64,000 bases of DNA, from positions 62,001-126,000 of the forward strand of contig NZ_JXDG01000061.1 of assembly GCF_000820515.1 (NCBI RefSeq). Direction: 5' to 3'. Of the stretch, positions 51,381 to 61,033 are shown piece after piece (within the stretch, counting starts at the first letter, position 1; every line of letters begins with the position of its first letter). Origin of the DNA: Pseudomonas batumici. GTDB taxonomy: Bacteria > Pseudomonadota > Gammaproteobacteria > Pseudomonadales > Pseudomonadaceae. A program made the translations under genes and the position numbers. The notes beneath the pieces are model-generated. The model did not search any database and was not told the DNA's origin. It saw only the letters and a program-made list of their open reading frames with translations.

Positions 51381-51884
51381 ATGAGCCGCGCCTTCGTCAA
51401 CGAGGAGATCGCCGCTGTCCAGACCGAGCAGCCGGTGGAGCGCTTGATCAGCACACAGCCCAATTACGTCACCCCACGGGGATTGGCGCAATTGCAGAGC
51501 CGTGTCGCGGCCCTGCAAGCCGAATACAGCCAGCAAAATGCCTTGGGCGAAGCCGCCGACAAACAGCGTCAGGCCGATATCGAGCGGGACCTGCGCTACT
51601 TCAATCAACGCCTCTCCAGCGCCCAGCTCGCCGCCCCGGCCACCTCCACCGAGGTGGTGCAGATTGGCAGTCGCGTGACCTTCGCCAATGAGCAGGACGA
51701 GGAACAGCAGGTGCAGTTGGTCGGCGAGGACGAGGCGGATGCCGCCCACGGACTGATCAATTGGGGCTCGCCGCTGGGGCGGGCGCTGCTGGGGGCGCGC
51801 CTGGGCGATGAAGTGCTGTGGAAACGACCGGCGGGGGACCAGTCGATCGAGATCGTGCGGATCGAACCGGCTGACATTCAGTGA
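51381..51884 (+). CDS. GreA/GreB family transcription elongation factor
   Basis: 167 residues behind GGGAG. Coiled-coil N-terminal half (GLAQLQSRVAALQAEYSQQN, RDLRYFNQRLSSAQ), then the GreA C-terminal FKBP-like fold VQIGSRVTFANEQDEEQQVQLVGEDEAD, SPLGRALLGARLGDEVLW. The longer, unusual N-terminus (MSRAFVNEEIAAVQTEQPVE) separates it from classic GreA and GreB. GreA-type factors rescue backtracked RNA polymerase, but the tip acidic residues (Asp/Glu) should be checked. Confidence 0.85.
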   Translation: MSRAFVNEEIAAVQTEQPVERLISTQPNYVTPRGLAQLQSRVAALQAEYSQQNALGEAADKQRQADIERDLRYFNQRLSSAQLAAPATSTEVVQIGSRVTFANEQDEEQQVQLVGEDEADAAHGLINWGSPLGRALLGARLGDEVLWKRPAGDQSIEIVRIEPADIQ

Positions 51885-51914
51885 GAGTAATGGAACCTTG
51901 AAGACACCGAAAAA

Positions 51915-52020
51915 CCTGTAGGAGCGAGCTTGCTCGCGATGGACTCGAAGACGCCGCGGGGGGACAGGCGCCCCGCGTTATCGTTAACGACCATCGCGAG
52001 CAAGCTCGCTCCTACAAAGG
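51915..52020. repeat. REP pair (REPIN)
   Basis: CCTGTAGGAGCGAGCTTGCT with CGCGATGG at the left and its inverted copy at 51991-52020. The spacer carries CGCGTTATCGTTAACG, shared with the copy at 41302. Confidence 0.93.
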
Positions 52021-52027
52021 TCAGCGA

Positions 52028-53692
52028 TCAGGCCAGTTTCTTGTGCCGTACACGGTGCGGCTGTGCCGCGGCATCGCCAAGGCGCTTCTTGCGATCGGCT
52101 TCGTACTCGGTGTAGTTGCCTTCGAAGAACACCGCCTGCGAATCGTCTTCATAGGCCAGGATGTGCGTGGCCACCCGGTCCAGGAACCACCGATCGTGGG
52201 AGATCACGATCGCCGCGCCCGGGAAGTCCAGCAGGGCCTCTTCCAGGGAACGCAGGGTTTCCACGTCGAGGTCGTTGGACGGTTCGTCGAGCAGCAGGAC
52301 GTTGCCGCCCTCTTTCAGGGTCAACGCCAGGTGCAGGCGCCCGCGCTCACCACCGGAGAGGTCCTTGACGAACTTCTGCTGGTCGCCGCCCTTGAAGTTG
52401 AACCGACCGACATAAGTACGCGACGGAATCTCGTAGTTGCCGATACGGATCTGGTCGGAACCATCGGAAATCTGCTGGAACACCGTCTTGCTGCCGTCCA
52501 GGTCCTCACGGCTCTGGTCCACGCAAGCCAGCTGCACGGTTTCACCGACCTCGATGCTGCCCGAGTCCGGGGTTTCCTTGCCCATCAGCATGCGGAACAG
52601 GGTCGACTTACCGGCACCGTTACCACCGATCACGCCGACAATCGCGCCCTTGGGCATGCTGAACGACAGGTTGTCGATCAACACGCGGTCGCCATAGCCC
52701 TTGGTGACATTCTTGAATTCGATGACCTTGTCACCCAGGCGCGGACCGGCCGGGATGTAGATCTCGTTGGTCTCGCTGCGCTTCTGGAATTCCTGCGACT
52801 GCATTTCCTCGAAGCGTTGCAGACGCGCCTTGGATTTCGACTGACGAGCCTTGGCGCCTTTGCGCACCCACTCCAGTTCTTCCTTCATGGCCTTTTCATG
52901 GGCCGACTGCTGCTTGGATTCCTGGGCCAGACGATCGGACTTGGCTTCCAGCCAACCCGAGTAGTTGCCCTCGTAAGGAATGCCCGCGCCGCGGTCGAGT
53001 TCGAGGATCCAGCCGGCGACGTTGTCCAGGAAGTAACGGTCGTGGGTAATCGCCACCACGGTGCCCGGGAAGTCGTGCAGGAAGTGCTCCAGCCAGGCCA
53101 CGGAATCGGCATCCAGGTGGTTGGTCGGTTCGTCGAGCAGCAGCATGTCCGGGGCCGACAGCAGCAGGCGGCACAGGGCCACACGGCGCTTTTCACCGCC
53201 GGACAGGTGTTCGACCCGGGCCTCCCAGGCCGGCAGGCGCAGCGCATCGGCGGCGACTTCCAACTGGCGCTCCAGGTTGTGACCGTCGCTGGCCTGCAGG
53301 ATCGCCTCGAGCTTGGCCTGTTCGGCGGCCAGCTTGTCGAAATCGGCGTCCGGATCGGCGTAGGCGGCGTAGACTTCATCCAGGCGGGCCTGGGCGTCCT
53401 TGATCACGCTGACCGCTTCCTCGACCACTTCACGCACGGTCTTGCTCGGATCGAGCAGAGGCTCCTGGGGCAGGTAGCCGACGTTCAGCTCGGGCATCGG
53501 CCGGGCTTCACCGTCGAATTCGGTGTCGACACCCGCCATGATTTTCAGCAAGGTGGATTTACCCGAACCGTTCAAGCCGAGCACGCCGATCTTGGCGCCC
53601 GGGAAAAACGATAGGGAGATGTTTTTCAGGATTTCCCGCTTCGGCGGAACAACTTTGCTCAGCCGATGCATGGTGAAGACGTATTGAGCCAT
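52028..53692 (-). CDS. ettA: Energy-dependent translational throttle protein EttA
   Basis: 554 residues, ABC-F ATPase. Two ABC domains with GLNGSGKST / LSGGEKRRVAL and GGNGAGKST / LSGGERGRLHL, joined by a basic linker (WVRKGAKARQSKSKARLQRFEE). It gates the first peptide bond according to ATP/ADP by binding the ribosomal E site. The ATG at 53692 gives MAQYVFTMHRLSKVVPP, the EttA N-terminus. Confidence 0.96.
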   Translation of the reverse strand: MAQYVFTMHRLSKVVPPKREILKNISLSFFPGAKIGVLGLNGSGKSTLLKIMAGVDTEFDGEARPMPELNVGYLPQEPLLDPSKTVREVVEEAVSVIKDAQARLDEVYAAYADPDADFDKLAAEQAKLEAILQASDGHNLERQLEVAADALRLPAWEARVEHLSGGEKRRVALCRLLLSAPDMLLLDEPTNHLDADSVAWLEHFLHDFPGTVVAITHDRYFLDNVAGWILELDRGAGIPYEGNYSGWLEAKSDRLAQESKQQSAHEKAMKEELEWVRKGAKARQSKSKARLQRFEEMQSQEFQKRSETNEIYIPAGPRLGDKVIEFKNVTKGYGDRVLIDNLSFSMPKGAIVGVIGGNGAGKSTLFRMLMGKETPDSGSIEVGETVQLACVDQSREDLDGSKTVFQQISDGSDQIRIGNYEIPSRTYVGRFNFKGGDQQKFVKDLSGGERGRLHLALTLKEGGNVLLLDEPSNDLDVETLRSLEEALLDFPGAAIVISHDRWFLDRVATHILAYEDDSQAVFFEGNYTEYEADRKKRLGDAAAQPHRVRHKKLA

Positions 53693-53985
53693 GGAGAACC
53701 TAGCGTCAGTGACGGATGAATAAGGGCGCGAGCGGTACCCGCAGTGAACCGGACCCGTGGACAGCCAAGAGGTCAATTCATGGCCACACCGGTCGACACC
53801 TTTGAATAGGGAGCGTGAATTGCTGGCGCGTAACCGGTAAAACTACCTGAATGCGACAGACAGGGCAAACCGCTCGGTCGAACGGGACTGGCACTTTGCC
53901 ACAACTCAAGGCATGCTAGCCGCCCTTCGGGCGTCCGGCTTATAGTGCATGTCGCGCCAATCCAGCCCAACCGCAGGATCACAGT

Positions 53986-56900
53986 TTGACCAACGCCAAT
54001 CCGCCATCGTCCGCGCGTGCAGCCAGCCCTGCTTCGGCTCCGCCCCTGCGCGGGACACTCAAAGGCATGCTGGCCACGCTGGTGCTGTTCCTGCTCGCCC
54101 TGCTGTTCTGGCAACTGATCGATCAATTCCAGCAAACCCGCCAGTTGCAACGCCAGAACAGCATCGACTCGAGCGCCGACATGGCGGAGCGCGTCAGCCT
54201 GAACATGGCGCTCAATGCGCAGATCGCCCTCAATCTGCTACCGATCTTCGAGAAACCCAACAATCGCGAAGAACTGCTGGCCTTGCTCGACCGGGTGCGC
54301 GTGTCGATGCCGGACCTGCAAAGCATCGCCCTGCTCGACGACAAGGGCCGGCTGATCGGCGACACCGCCACCGACAGCCGGGATGCCGCCTTCCTCGCCG
54401 AACAGGTCAGGCACAGCAACCGTAAACAGACCTACTACTTCACCAATGACGACCACGGCTCGGCCGTTCACCTGCTGTTGCAGCAGGTCAGCGGCGAGAG
54501 TAATGGCTACTGGGTCCTTCGCCTGTCGCCCCGGCTGTTCCAGGACCTCACCCGCCCGGGTAACCAGACGTCGGGCGCCAGTTGGCTGATCGAAAACCGC
54601 GACAACCACCTGGTGATCAGCCGCGACGACGACATCGCCCCCACGCCGGCACCGCTGAAAGCCGACGAAGAAGCCAACAGCGTGCTGGTGGCACCGTTGT
54701 CCAACAGCGACTGGCAACTGCGCGGCCTGTTCGACCCGCGCAAGGTGGTCGAGGACCTGCTCCCGGCCCTGATCGGCAAGTGCCTGCTGGGGCTGGGGGT
54801 GTCGCTGCTGCCGGTGCTGGCACTGATCAACATGCGCCGGCGCCAGCGCCAGGTCACTGAAGGACGCCGGCGCTACCAGGATATTTTCGAGGGGACCGGC
54901 GTTGCCCTGTGCGTCCTCGACCTGTCCGGGCTGCCGGGCTTTCTCGAACAACATCGCCTGCAGGACAGCGAATCGCTCAAGCACTGGATCGCCCATGATC
55001 CCGAGCACCGCCGGCTGTTGTTGCAGGAATTGCGGATCACCGAGGTCAACCTGGTGGCCCTGGGCCTGCTCAACGTCGACTCCCGCGAAAGCGCCTGGGG
55101 CTGCCTGATCGAGGGTTGCCCGAGCAATGCCGCCGGTATCGGCTACCCGCTGGTCGAAGCCCTGCTCAACCAGCAGAAGCAGCTGGAACTGGAGATCAAG
55201 CTCAGCGACGGCCAAGGCCAGGACCAGCACCTGTGGCTGGTGCTGCGGCTGCCGGAAAACCCTTGCGACTATAGTTCGGTGATCCTGAGCATCACCGACA
55301 TCACCAGCCGCAAGCTGATCGAATTGTCGTTGCTGGAACGCGAGGGCTTCTGGTCGGACGTGGTCCGTACCGTGCCGGACCACCTGTATGTGCAGGATGT
55401 GATCAGCCAGCGGATGATCTTCAGCAACCACCACCTGGGCCAGACCCTGGGCTACAACAAGACCGAGCTGCACCAGATGGGCGAGTACTTCTGGGAGATC
55501 CTGCTGCACCCCGAAGACGCCGAGCACTATCACCGTCTGCGCCAGCAGCAGCGCCATGCCGGTTACAGCCAGTTGCTCCAGTGCCAGCTGCGCTTCCGTC
55601 ATCGCGACGAGCACTGGCGGTGTTTCGAGGTCCGTGAGCAGGCCCTGGCCCGGGACAAGTACGACCAGGTCACGCGCATCATCGGCGTGGCCAAGGACGT
55701 CACCGACCAGATCGAGGCCAGCGAGTCGCTGCGCGACAGCGAGAAACGCTACCGGATGCTCGCCGAAAGCATCAGCGACGTGATTTTCTCCACCGACGGC
55801 CACCTGAGCCTGAACTACGTCAGCCCGTCGGTCCTGGCCGTGCTCGGCTATGAAGTCGACTGGGTGTTCCAGAATGGCTGGCAGTCCGCTATTGCCAACC
55901 CGCAGCAACTCACGGGCATCTACCTGTTGATGGAGCGGGTCAGCAAGGCGCTGGACAAACCCGAGGAACTGGCCAGGCTGCGCGAGCAGGTGCAAACCCA
56001 GCTGTTCCTGTTCGATTGCCTGAAGGCCGACGGGCGCAAGATCCCCATCGAGCTGCGCCTGGTGCTGGTGTGGGACGAACACGGCGCGTTCGAGGGCATC
56101 CTCGGCATCGGCCGTGACATCAGCCAGCAGCGCCGCGCGGAAAAAGACCTGCGCATGGCGGCCACGGTTTTCGAGCATTCGACCTCGGCGATCCTGATCA
56201 CTGACCCGGCCGGCTACATCGTCCAGGCCAACGAGGCGTTCAGCCGGGTCAGCGGCTATGCCGCGGCCGATGTGCTGGACCAGTTGCCGAACCTGCTCAC
56301 CGTCGACGACCAGCAGGAAGCCCACCTGCGCTATGTGCTCAAGCAACTGGAACAGCACAACACCTGGGAGGGTGAAGTCTGGCTCAAGCGCCGTAACGGC
56401 GAGCACTACCCGGCCTGGGTCGGCATCACCGCGGTACTCGACGACGAAGGCGACCTGGCGAGCTATGTGTGCTTCTTCACCGACATCAGCGAGCGCAAGG
56501 CCAGCGAACAGCGCATTCACCGCCTGGCCTACTATGACGCCCTGACCCACCTGCCCAACCGCACCCTGTTCCAGGACCGCCTGCACACCGCGCTGCAACA
56601 GGCCGAGCGGCAGAAGTCCTGGGTGGTGCTGATGTTCCTCGACCTCGACCGTTTCAAGCCGATCAACGACTCCCTGGGCCACGCCGCCGGCGACCGCATG
56701 CTCAAGGAAATGGCCACCCGCCTGCTGGCCTGCGTGGCCGACGACGACACCGTGGCACGCATGGGCGGCGACGAGTTCACCCTCTTGCTGCAACCACGCG
56801 CCACCCGTGAAATGGCCTTGAACCGGGCCATTCATGTGGCCGAGCAGATTCTCACCAGCCTGGTGACGCCGTTCGTGCTCGAAGGCCGTGAGTTCTTCGT

Positions 56901-57837
56901 CACCGCCAGTATCGGCATCGCCCTGAGCCCGCAGGATGGCAGCGAGCTCAGCCAGTTGATGAAAAACGCCGACACCGCGATGTACCACGCCAAGGAGCGC
57001 GGCAAGAACAACTTCCAGTTCTACCAGGCCGACATGAACGCCAGCGCCCTGGAGCGCCTGGAATTGGAGAGCGACCTGCGCCATGCCCTGGAGCAGAACG
57101 AGTTCGTGCTGTATTACCAACCGCAGTTCAGCGGCGACGGCAAGCGCCTGACCGGGGCCGAAGCCCTGCTGCGCTGGCGCCACCCACGGCGCGGGCTGGT
57201 GCCGCCGGGGGATTTCATCCCGGTGCTCGAAGAACTGGGGCTGGTGGTGGATGTCGGTGACTGGGTGCTGGCCGAAGCCTGCCGCCAGCTCAAGGCCTGG
57301 CACCTGGCCAAGGTGCGGGTGCCCAAGGTCTCGGTGAACATCTCGGCGCGGCAGTTCTCCGACGGCCAGTTGGGCACGCGGATCGCCACCATTCTCAAGG
57401 ACACCGGGGTACCGCCGGCGTGCCTGGAGCTGGAACTGACTGAAAGTATCCTGATGCGCGAAGTCAGCGAGGCCATGCTGATCCTCGACGGCCTCAAGAA
57501 CCTCGGCCTGAGCATTGCGGTGGACGACTTCGGCACCGGCTACTCGTCGCTGAACTACCTCAAGCAGTTCCCCATCGACGTGCTGAAGATCGACCGCACC
57601 TTCGTCGACGGCCTGCCGTCGGGCGAACAGGACGCGCAGATCGCCCGGGCGATCATCGCCATGGCCCACAGCCTGAACCTGGCGGTGATCGCCGAAGGCG
57701 TGGAAACCCACGAGCAACTCGATTTCCTGCGCGAGCACGGGTGCGACGAAGTGCAGGGCTACCTGTTCGGCCGGCCGATGGCGGCCAATCGCTTTGAAGC
57801 GCAGTTCAGCAATGATGCGCTGTTCATGTTCGACTGA
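53986..57837 (+). CDS. morA: Membrane GGDEF-EAL c-di-GMP protein MorA
   Basis: 1283 residues from a TTG at 53986 (AGGA 8 bases upstream); the next ATG, 27 codons on, begins inside the first membrane span. Two spans (near 28-48 and 262-282) enclose a periplasmic sensor. Several PAS domains follow (about 300-780), including SISDVIFSTDGHLSLNYVSP and HSTSAILITDPAGYIVQANEAFS. GGDEF is intact in ARMGGDEFTLLL (near 926), but the I-site position five residues before it reads ADDD, not RxxD. EAL is intact in TGAEALLRWR (near 1058), with DDFGTGYSS and IAEGVETHEQL. MorA adjusts motility and biofilm in Pseudomonas. It is followed by glyA as in P. aeruginosa. Confidence 0.93.
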   Translation: MTNANPPSSARAASPASAPPLRGTLKGMLATLVLFLLALLFWQLIDQFQQTRQLQRQNSIDSSADMAERVSLNMALNAQIALNLLPIFEKPNNREELLALLDRVRVSMPDLQSIALLDDKGRLIGDTATDSRDAAFLAEQVRHSNRKQTYYFTNDDHGSAVHLLLQQVSGESNGYWVLRLSPRLFQDLTRPGNQTSGASWLIENRDNHLVISRDDDIAPTPAPLKADEEANSVLVAPLSNSDWQLRGLFDPRKVVEDLLPALIGKCLLGLGVSLLPVLALINMRRRQRQVTEGRRRYQDIFEGTGVALCVLDLSGLPGFLEQHRLQDSESLKHWIAHDPEHRRLLLQELRITEVNLVALGLLNVDSRESAWGCLIEGCPSNAAGIGYPLVEALLNQQKQLELEIKLSDGQGQDQHLWLVLRLPENPCDYSSVILSITDITSRKLIELSLLEREGFWSDVVRTVPDHLYVQDVISQRMIFSNHHLGQTLGYNKTELHQMGEYFWEILLHPEDAEHYHRLRQQQRHAGYSQLLQCQLRFRHRDEHWRCFEVREQALARDKYDQVTRIIGVAKDVTDQIEASESLRDSEKRYRMLAESISDVIFSTDGHLSLNYVSPSVLAVLGYEVDWVFQNGWQSAIANPQQLTGIYLLMERVSKALDKPEELARLREQVQTQLFLFDCLKADGRKIPIELRLVLVWDEHGAFEGILGIGRDISQQRRAEKDLRMAATVFEHSTSAILITDPAGYIVQANEAFSRVSGYAAADVLDQLPNLLTVDDQQEAHLRYVLKQLEQHNTWEGEVWLKRRNGEHYPAWVGITAVLDDEGDLASYVCFFTDISERKASEQRIHRLAYYDALTHLPNRTLFQDRLHTALQQAERQKSWVVLMFLDLDRFKPINDSLGHAAGDRMLKEMATRLLACVADDDTVARMGGDEFTLLLQPRATREMALNRAIHVAEQILTSLVTPFVLEGREFFVTASIGIALSPQDGSELSQLMKNADTAMYHAKERGKNNFQFYQADMNASALERLELESDLRHALEQNEFVLYYQPQFSGDGKRLTGAEALLRWRHPRRGLVPPGDFIPVLEELGLVVDVGDWVLAEACRQLKAWHLAKVRVPKVSVNISARQFSDGQLGTRIATILKDTGVPPACLELELTESILMREVSEAMLILDGLKNLGLSIAVDDFGTGYSSLNYLKQFPIDVLKIDRTFVDGLPSGEQDAQIARAIIAMAHSLNLAVIAEGVETHEQLDFLREHGCDEVQGYLFGRPMAANRFEAQFSNDALFMFD

Positions 57838-57860
57838 AGTCCTGCGGCGCCTGGCCTGAC

Positions 57861-57957
57861 GCCATCGCCGGCAAGCCGGCTCCCACAGGGTTTCGGGCAC
57901 GACGATAACTTGCGGCCAAGCACGGACCTGTAGGAGCCGGCTTGCCGGCGATGAGGC
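57861..57957. repeat. REP pair, inward GTAGGAGC ends
   Basis: GCCATCGCCGGCAAGCCGGC with TCCCACAGGG, then CCTGTAGGAGCCGGCTTGCC with GGCGATGAGG at 57928-57957. Same inward arrangement as the 29161 copy. Confidence 0.9.
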
Positions 57958-58084
57958 CCGAACAAACACCGCAACACCCCAGGTGAATGCCGCTTATCTG
58001 CGACATGATGCCCTTTCATATGCCAGATAAAACCCATTGGGTTAGAATGCTTTCCTTTTCTGCCCCCGATCCTTGAGGACCGCC

Positions 58085-59338
58085 ATGTTCAGCCGTGATT
58101 TGACTATTGCCAAGTACGACGCCGATCTCTTTGCCGCCATGGAGCAAGAAGCTCAGCGCCAGGAAGAGCACATCGAGCTGATCGCCTCGGAAAACTACAC
58201 CAGCCCCGCGGTGATGGAAGCCCAGGGCTCGGTGCTGACCAACAAGTACGCCGAAGGCTACCCGGGCAAGCGCTACTACGGCGGTTGCGAATACGTCGAC
58301 GTGGTTGAGCAGCTGGCCATCGACCGCGCCAAGGAACTGTTCGGCGCCGACTACGCCAACGTCCAGCCGCACGCCGGCTCCCAGGCCAACGCCGCGGTCT
58401 ACCTGGCCCTGCTGTCGGCTGGCGACACCATCCTGGGCATGAGCCTGGCCCACGGCGGTCACCTGACCCACGGTGCCAGCGTGTCCTCCTCCGGCAAGCT
58501 GTACAACGCCGTGCAGTACGGCATCGACGCCAACGGCCTGATCGACTACGACGAAGTCGAGCGCCTGGCGGTCGAGCACAAGCCGAAAATGATCGTGGCC
58601 GGTTTCTCCGCCTACTCGCAGTTCCTGGATTTCCCGCGCTTCCGCGCCATCGCCGACAAAGTCGGTGCCTACCTGTTCGTCGACATGGCTCACGTGGCCG
58701 GTCTGGTCGCCGCCGGCGTCTACCCGAACCCGGTGCCGTTCGCCGACGTGGTCACCACCACCACCCACAAGACCCTGCGCGGTCCACGTGGCGGCCTGAT
58801 CCTGGCCCGTGCCAACGCCGAAATCGAGAAGAAGCTGAACTCCGCCGTGTTCCCGGGCGCCCAGGGTGGCCCGCTGGAGCACGTGATCGCGGCCAAGGCG
58901 ATCTGCTTCAAGGAAGCGCTGCAGCCTGAGTTCAAGGCGTACCAGCAACAAGTGGTGAAGAACGCCCAGGCCATGGCCGAAGTGTTCATCCAGCGTGGTT
59001 TCGACGTGGTCTCCGGCGGTACCCAGAACCACCTGTTCCTGCTCTCGCTGATCAAGCAGGACATCTCCGGTAAAGACGCCGACGCCGCACTGGGCAAGGC
59101 CTTCATCACCGTGAACAAGAACTCGGTGCCAAACGACCCACGCTCGCCGTTCGTCACCTCCGGCCTGCGTTTCGGTACCCCGGCCGTCACCACCCGCGGC
59201 TTCAAGGAAACCGAATGCCGCGAACTGGCCGGCTGGATCTGCGACATCCTGGCTGACCTGAACAACGAAGCGGTGATCGACGCCGTTCGTGCGAAGGTCA
59301 AGGCCATCTGCGCCAAGCTGCCGGTCTACGGCGCTTAA
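58085..59338 (+). CDS. glyA: Serine hydroxymethyltransferase
   Basis: 417 residues. N-terminus MFSRDLTIAKYDADLFAAM, ELIASENYTSPAV, and the PLP lysine in TTTHKTLRGPRGG (near 229). It converts serine and tetrahydrofolate to glycine and methylene-THF. The ATG at 58085 is preferred to an in-frame ATG 4 codons upstream. TAGAAT at 58043-58048 is a plausible -10. Confidence 0.97.
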   Translation: MFSRDLTIAKYDADLFAAMEQEAQRQEEHIELIASENYTSPAVMEAQGSVLTNKYAEGYPGKRYYGGCEYVDVVEQLAIDRAKELFGADYANVQPHAGSQANAAVYLALLSAGDTILGMSLAHGGHLTHGASVSSSGKLYNAVQYGIDANGLIDYDEVERLAVEHKPKMIVAGFSAYSQFLDFPRFRAIADKVGAYLFVDMAHVAGLVAAGVYPNPVPFADVVTTTTHKTLRGPRGGLILARANAEIEKKLNSAVFPGAQGGPLEHVIAAKAICFKEALQPEFKAYQQQVVKNAQAMAEVFIQRGFDVVSGGTQNHLFLLSLIKQDISGKDADAALGKAFITVNKNSVPNDPRSPFVTSGLRFGTPAVTTRGFKETECRELAGWICDILADLNNEAVIDAVRAKVKAICAKLPVYGA

Positions 59339-59365
59339 TCAGCCCGCACCCCGCCGCAGCACAAG

Positions 59366-59395
59366 AGCCCGGTCAGCAATGACCGGGCTTTTTTT
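59366..59395 (+). terminator. Terminator of glyA
   Basis: AGCCCGGTCA-GCAA-TGACCGGGCT followed by TTTTTTT, 27 bases after the stop. Confidence 0.93.
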
Positions 59396-59457
59396 CGCCT
59401 GGAGAAAACCCGTCACAAGCCTTGAGCCAAAGCCTTCACGGCCGGTGAAGTCAACCA

Positions 59458-59481
59458 ACTGGTCAGACCGGTCCAACCAAT
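59458..59481. promoter_or_regulatory. Chained FadR-type GntR operators before dctA
   Basis: ACTGGT-CAG-ACCGGT-CCA-ACCAAT: three half-sites at 9-base steps, so the middle ACCGGT, itself a palindrome, completes two overlapping operators of the TNGT-N3-ACNA type used by FadR-subfamily GntR proteins. It ends 15 bases before the likely -35. The two GntR genes downstream of dctA are natural candidates. Confidence 0.6.
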
Positions 59482-59496
59482 TTAACGAAAAACCCC

Positions 59497-59526
59497 TTGT
59501 GATCCCGGAAAAACCGGGCGTAGACT
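59497..59526 (+). promoter_or_regulatory. Probable dctA promoter
   Basis: TTGTGA (59497-59502), 18-base spacer, TAGACT (59521-59526). The spacer contains the palindrome CCCGG-AAAAA-CCGGG (59504-59518). No sigma-54 element was seen. Confidence 0.5.
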
Positions 59527-59621
59527 GAACTCGCACTGGACATACCGGTAAGACCACAACAATTAAGTTCCAAGTCTGCGGCCCCGGCCCGGATAACGGA
59601 ACACCGACCAGGATCCTCGTC

Positions 59622-60935
59622 ATGCTCAGATGGTGCTCGCGTTCGATATTCCTTCAGGTTGTCCTTGGACTGGTGCTCGGCATCATCTGCGGACTCACCC
59701 TTCCCGAATTTTCCGTCCAACTCAAACCCCTGGGCGACGGCTTCATCAAACTGATCAAGATGCTCATCGGGCTGATCGTCTTCTGCGTGGTGGTCAGCGG
59801 CATCTCCGGTGCCGGCGACCTGAAGAAAGTCGGACGGATCGGCCTCAAATCGGTGATCTACTTCGAAATCCTGACCACCATCGCCCTGCTGATCGGGTTG
59901 ATCCTGGCCTTCTCCACCGGTGTCGGCAGCGGCGCCAATATTCATCTGGAACAACTGTCCAAGGCGGCCATGGGCGATCTCGCCGACCGCGGCCAGCATC
60001 TGCGCGGGGCCTCGCAGTTCCTGATGGACCTGATTCCCAACTCGGTGATCGGCGCCTTTGCCGACAACAACATCCTCCAGGTGCTGCTGTTCTCCGTGCT
60101 GTTCGGCAGCGCCCTGAACCTGGTGGGCGAGTCCGCGTCGGGCATCTCCCGGCTGATCAATGAGCTCAGCCACGTGATCTTCCGCATCATGGGCATGATC
60201 GTGCGCCTGGCGCCGCTCGGGGTGTTCGGTGCCATCGCCTTCACCACCAGCACCTACGGCCTGGAGTCGCTGCGCCAGCTGGGCAGCCTCGTGGCGCTGT
60301 TCTACGTGACCTGCCTGACCTTCGTGCTGGTGATCCTGGGCCTGGTGATGCGCCTGTCCGGCCTGCGGATCCTGCCCTTGCTCAAGTACCTGCGCGAAGA
60401 CCTGCTGATCGTGCTGGGCACCGCCTCCTCGGATGCCGTCCTGCCGCAAGTGATGCGCAAGCTCGAACACCTGGGCATCGGCAGCTCGACGGTCGGCCTG
60501 GTGATCCCGACGGGCTACTCGTTCAACCTGGACGGCTTCTCGATCTACCTGACCCTGGCCATCGTCTTTATCGCCAACGCCACCGGTACACCGCTGGCGC
60601 TGACCGACCTGCTGACCATCCTGCTGGTGTCGCTGATCACCTCCAAGGGCGCCCACGGCATTCCCGGTTCGGCCCTGGTGATCCTGGCCGCCACCCTGAC
60701 CGCCATCCCGGCGATCCCGGTGGTCGGGCTGGTGCTGGTGCTGGCGGTCGACTGGTTCATGGGCATCGGCCGGGCCATGACCAACCTGATCGGCAACTGC
60801 GTGGCGACCGTCGCCATCGCCCGCTGGGAAAAAGACATCGATGTCCAACGAGCCCAAAAAGTCCTCGATGGCCAGCAAGGTTATACCTTTCAACCGAGAA
60901 AGCCGGTGGCACCGGCTCATCAGCAGGAGTTCTGA
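59622..60935 (+). CDS. dctA: C4-dicarboxylate transporter DctA
   Basis: 437 residues, sodium/proton-dicarboxylate symporter family with eight spans. VVSGISGAGDLKKVGRIGLK, TASSDAVLPQVMRKLEHLG (Ser-rich re-entrant loop), PTGYSFNLDGFSIYLT and TSKGAHGIPGSALVIL are DctA signatures and separate it from GltP. It imports succinate, fumarate and malate. It is followed by two GntR regulators rather than the DctBD pair that usually controls DctA. Confidence 0.92.
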   Translation: MLRWCSRSIFLQVVLGLVLGIICGLTLPEFSVQLKPLGDGFIKLIKMLIGLIVFCVVVSGISGAGDLKKVGRIGLKSVIYFEILTTIALLIGLILAFSTGVGSGANIHLEQLSKAAMGDLADRGQHLRGASQFLMDLIPNSVIGAFADNNILQVLLFSVLFGSALNLVGESASGISRLINELSHVIFRIMGMIVRLAPLGVFGAIAFTTSTYGLESLRQLGSLVALFYVTCLTFVLVILGLVMRLSGLRILPLLKYLREDLLIVLGTASSDAVLPQVMRKLEHLGIGSSTVGLVIPTGYSFNLDGFSIYLTLAIVFIANATGTPLALTDLLTILLVSLITSKGAHGIPGSALVILAATLTAIPAIPVVGLVLVLAVDWFMGIGRAMTNLIGNCVATVAIARWEKDIDVQRAQKVLDGQQGYTFQPRKPVAPAHQQEF

Positions 60936-61033
60936 TGGGATACGCCCAGGGACGGGCACTTGTACCGAACCGGGCCCGCGAGACCCTCGCCGGCCCCGGG
61001 TCGTGGCCTGACCGTTTCAACAGGGAGCAAACC

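Noticed and set aside
54238..57969. 1243-codon open frame on the minus strand across morA
   Set aside because: Antisense shadow of morA. It arises from GC-rich third positions, has compositionally odd His/Gln/Val/Leu-rich protein, and no domain signatures, while the plus strand has full PAS, GGDEF and EAL motifs.
57958..58084. Glycine riboswitch upstream of glyA, or TPP riboswitch upstream of thiO (25236-25290)
   Set aside because: The leaders are too short or lack the conserved cores of those aptamers.
59500..59621. Sigma-54 promoter for dctA as in rhizobia
   Set aside because: No TGGCAC-N5-TTGC-like element with GG-N10-GC spacing found in this stretch.
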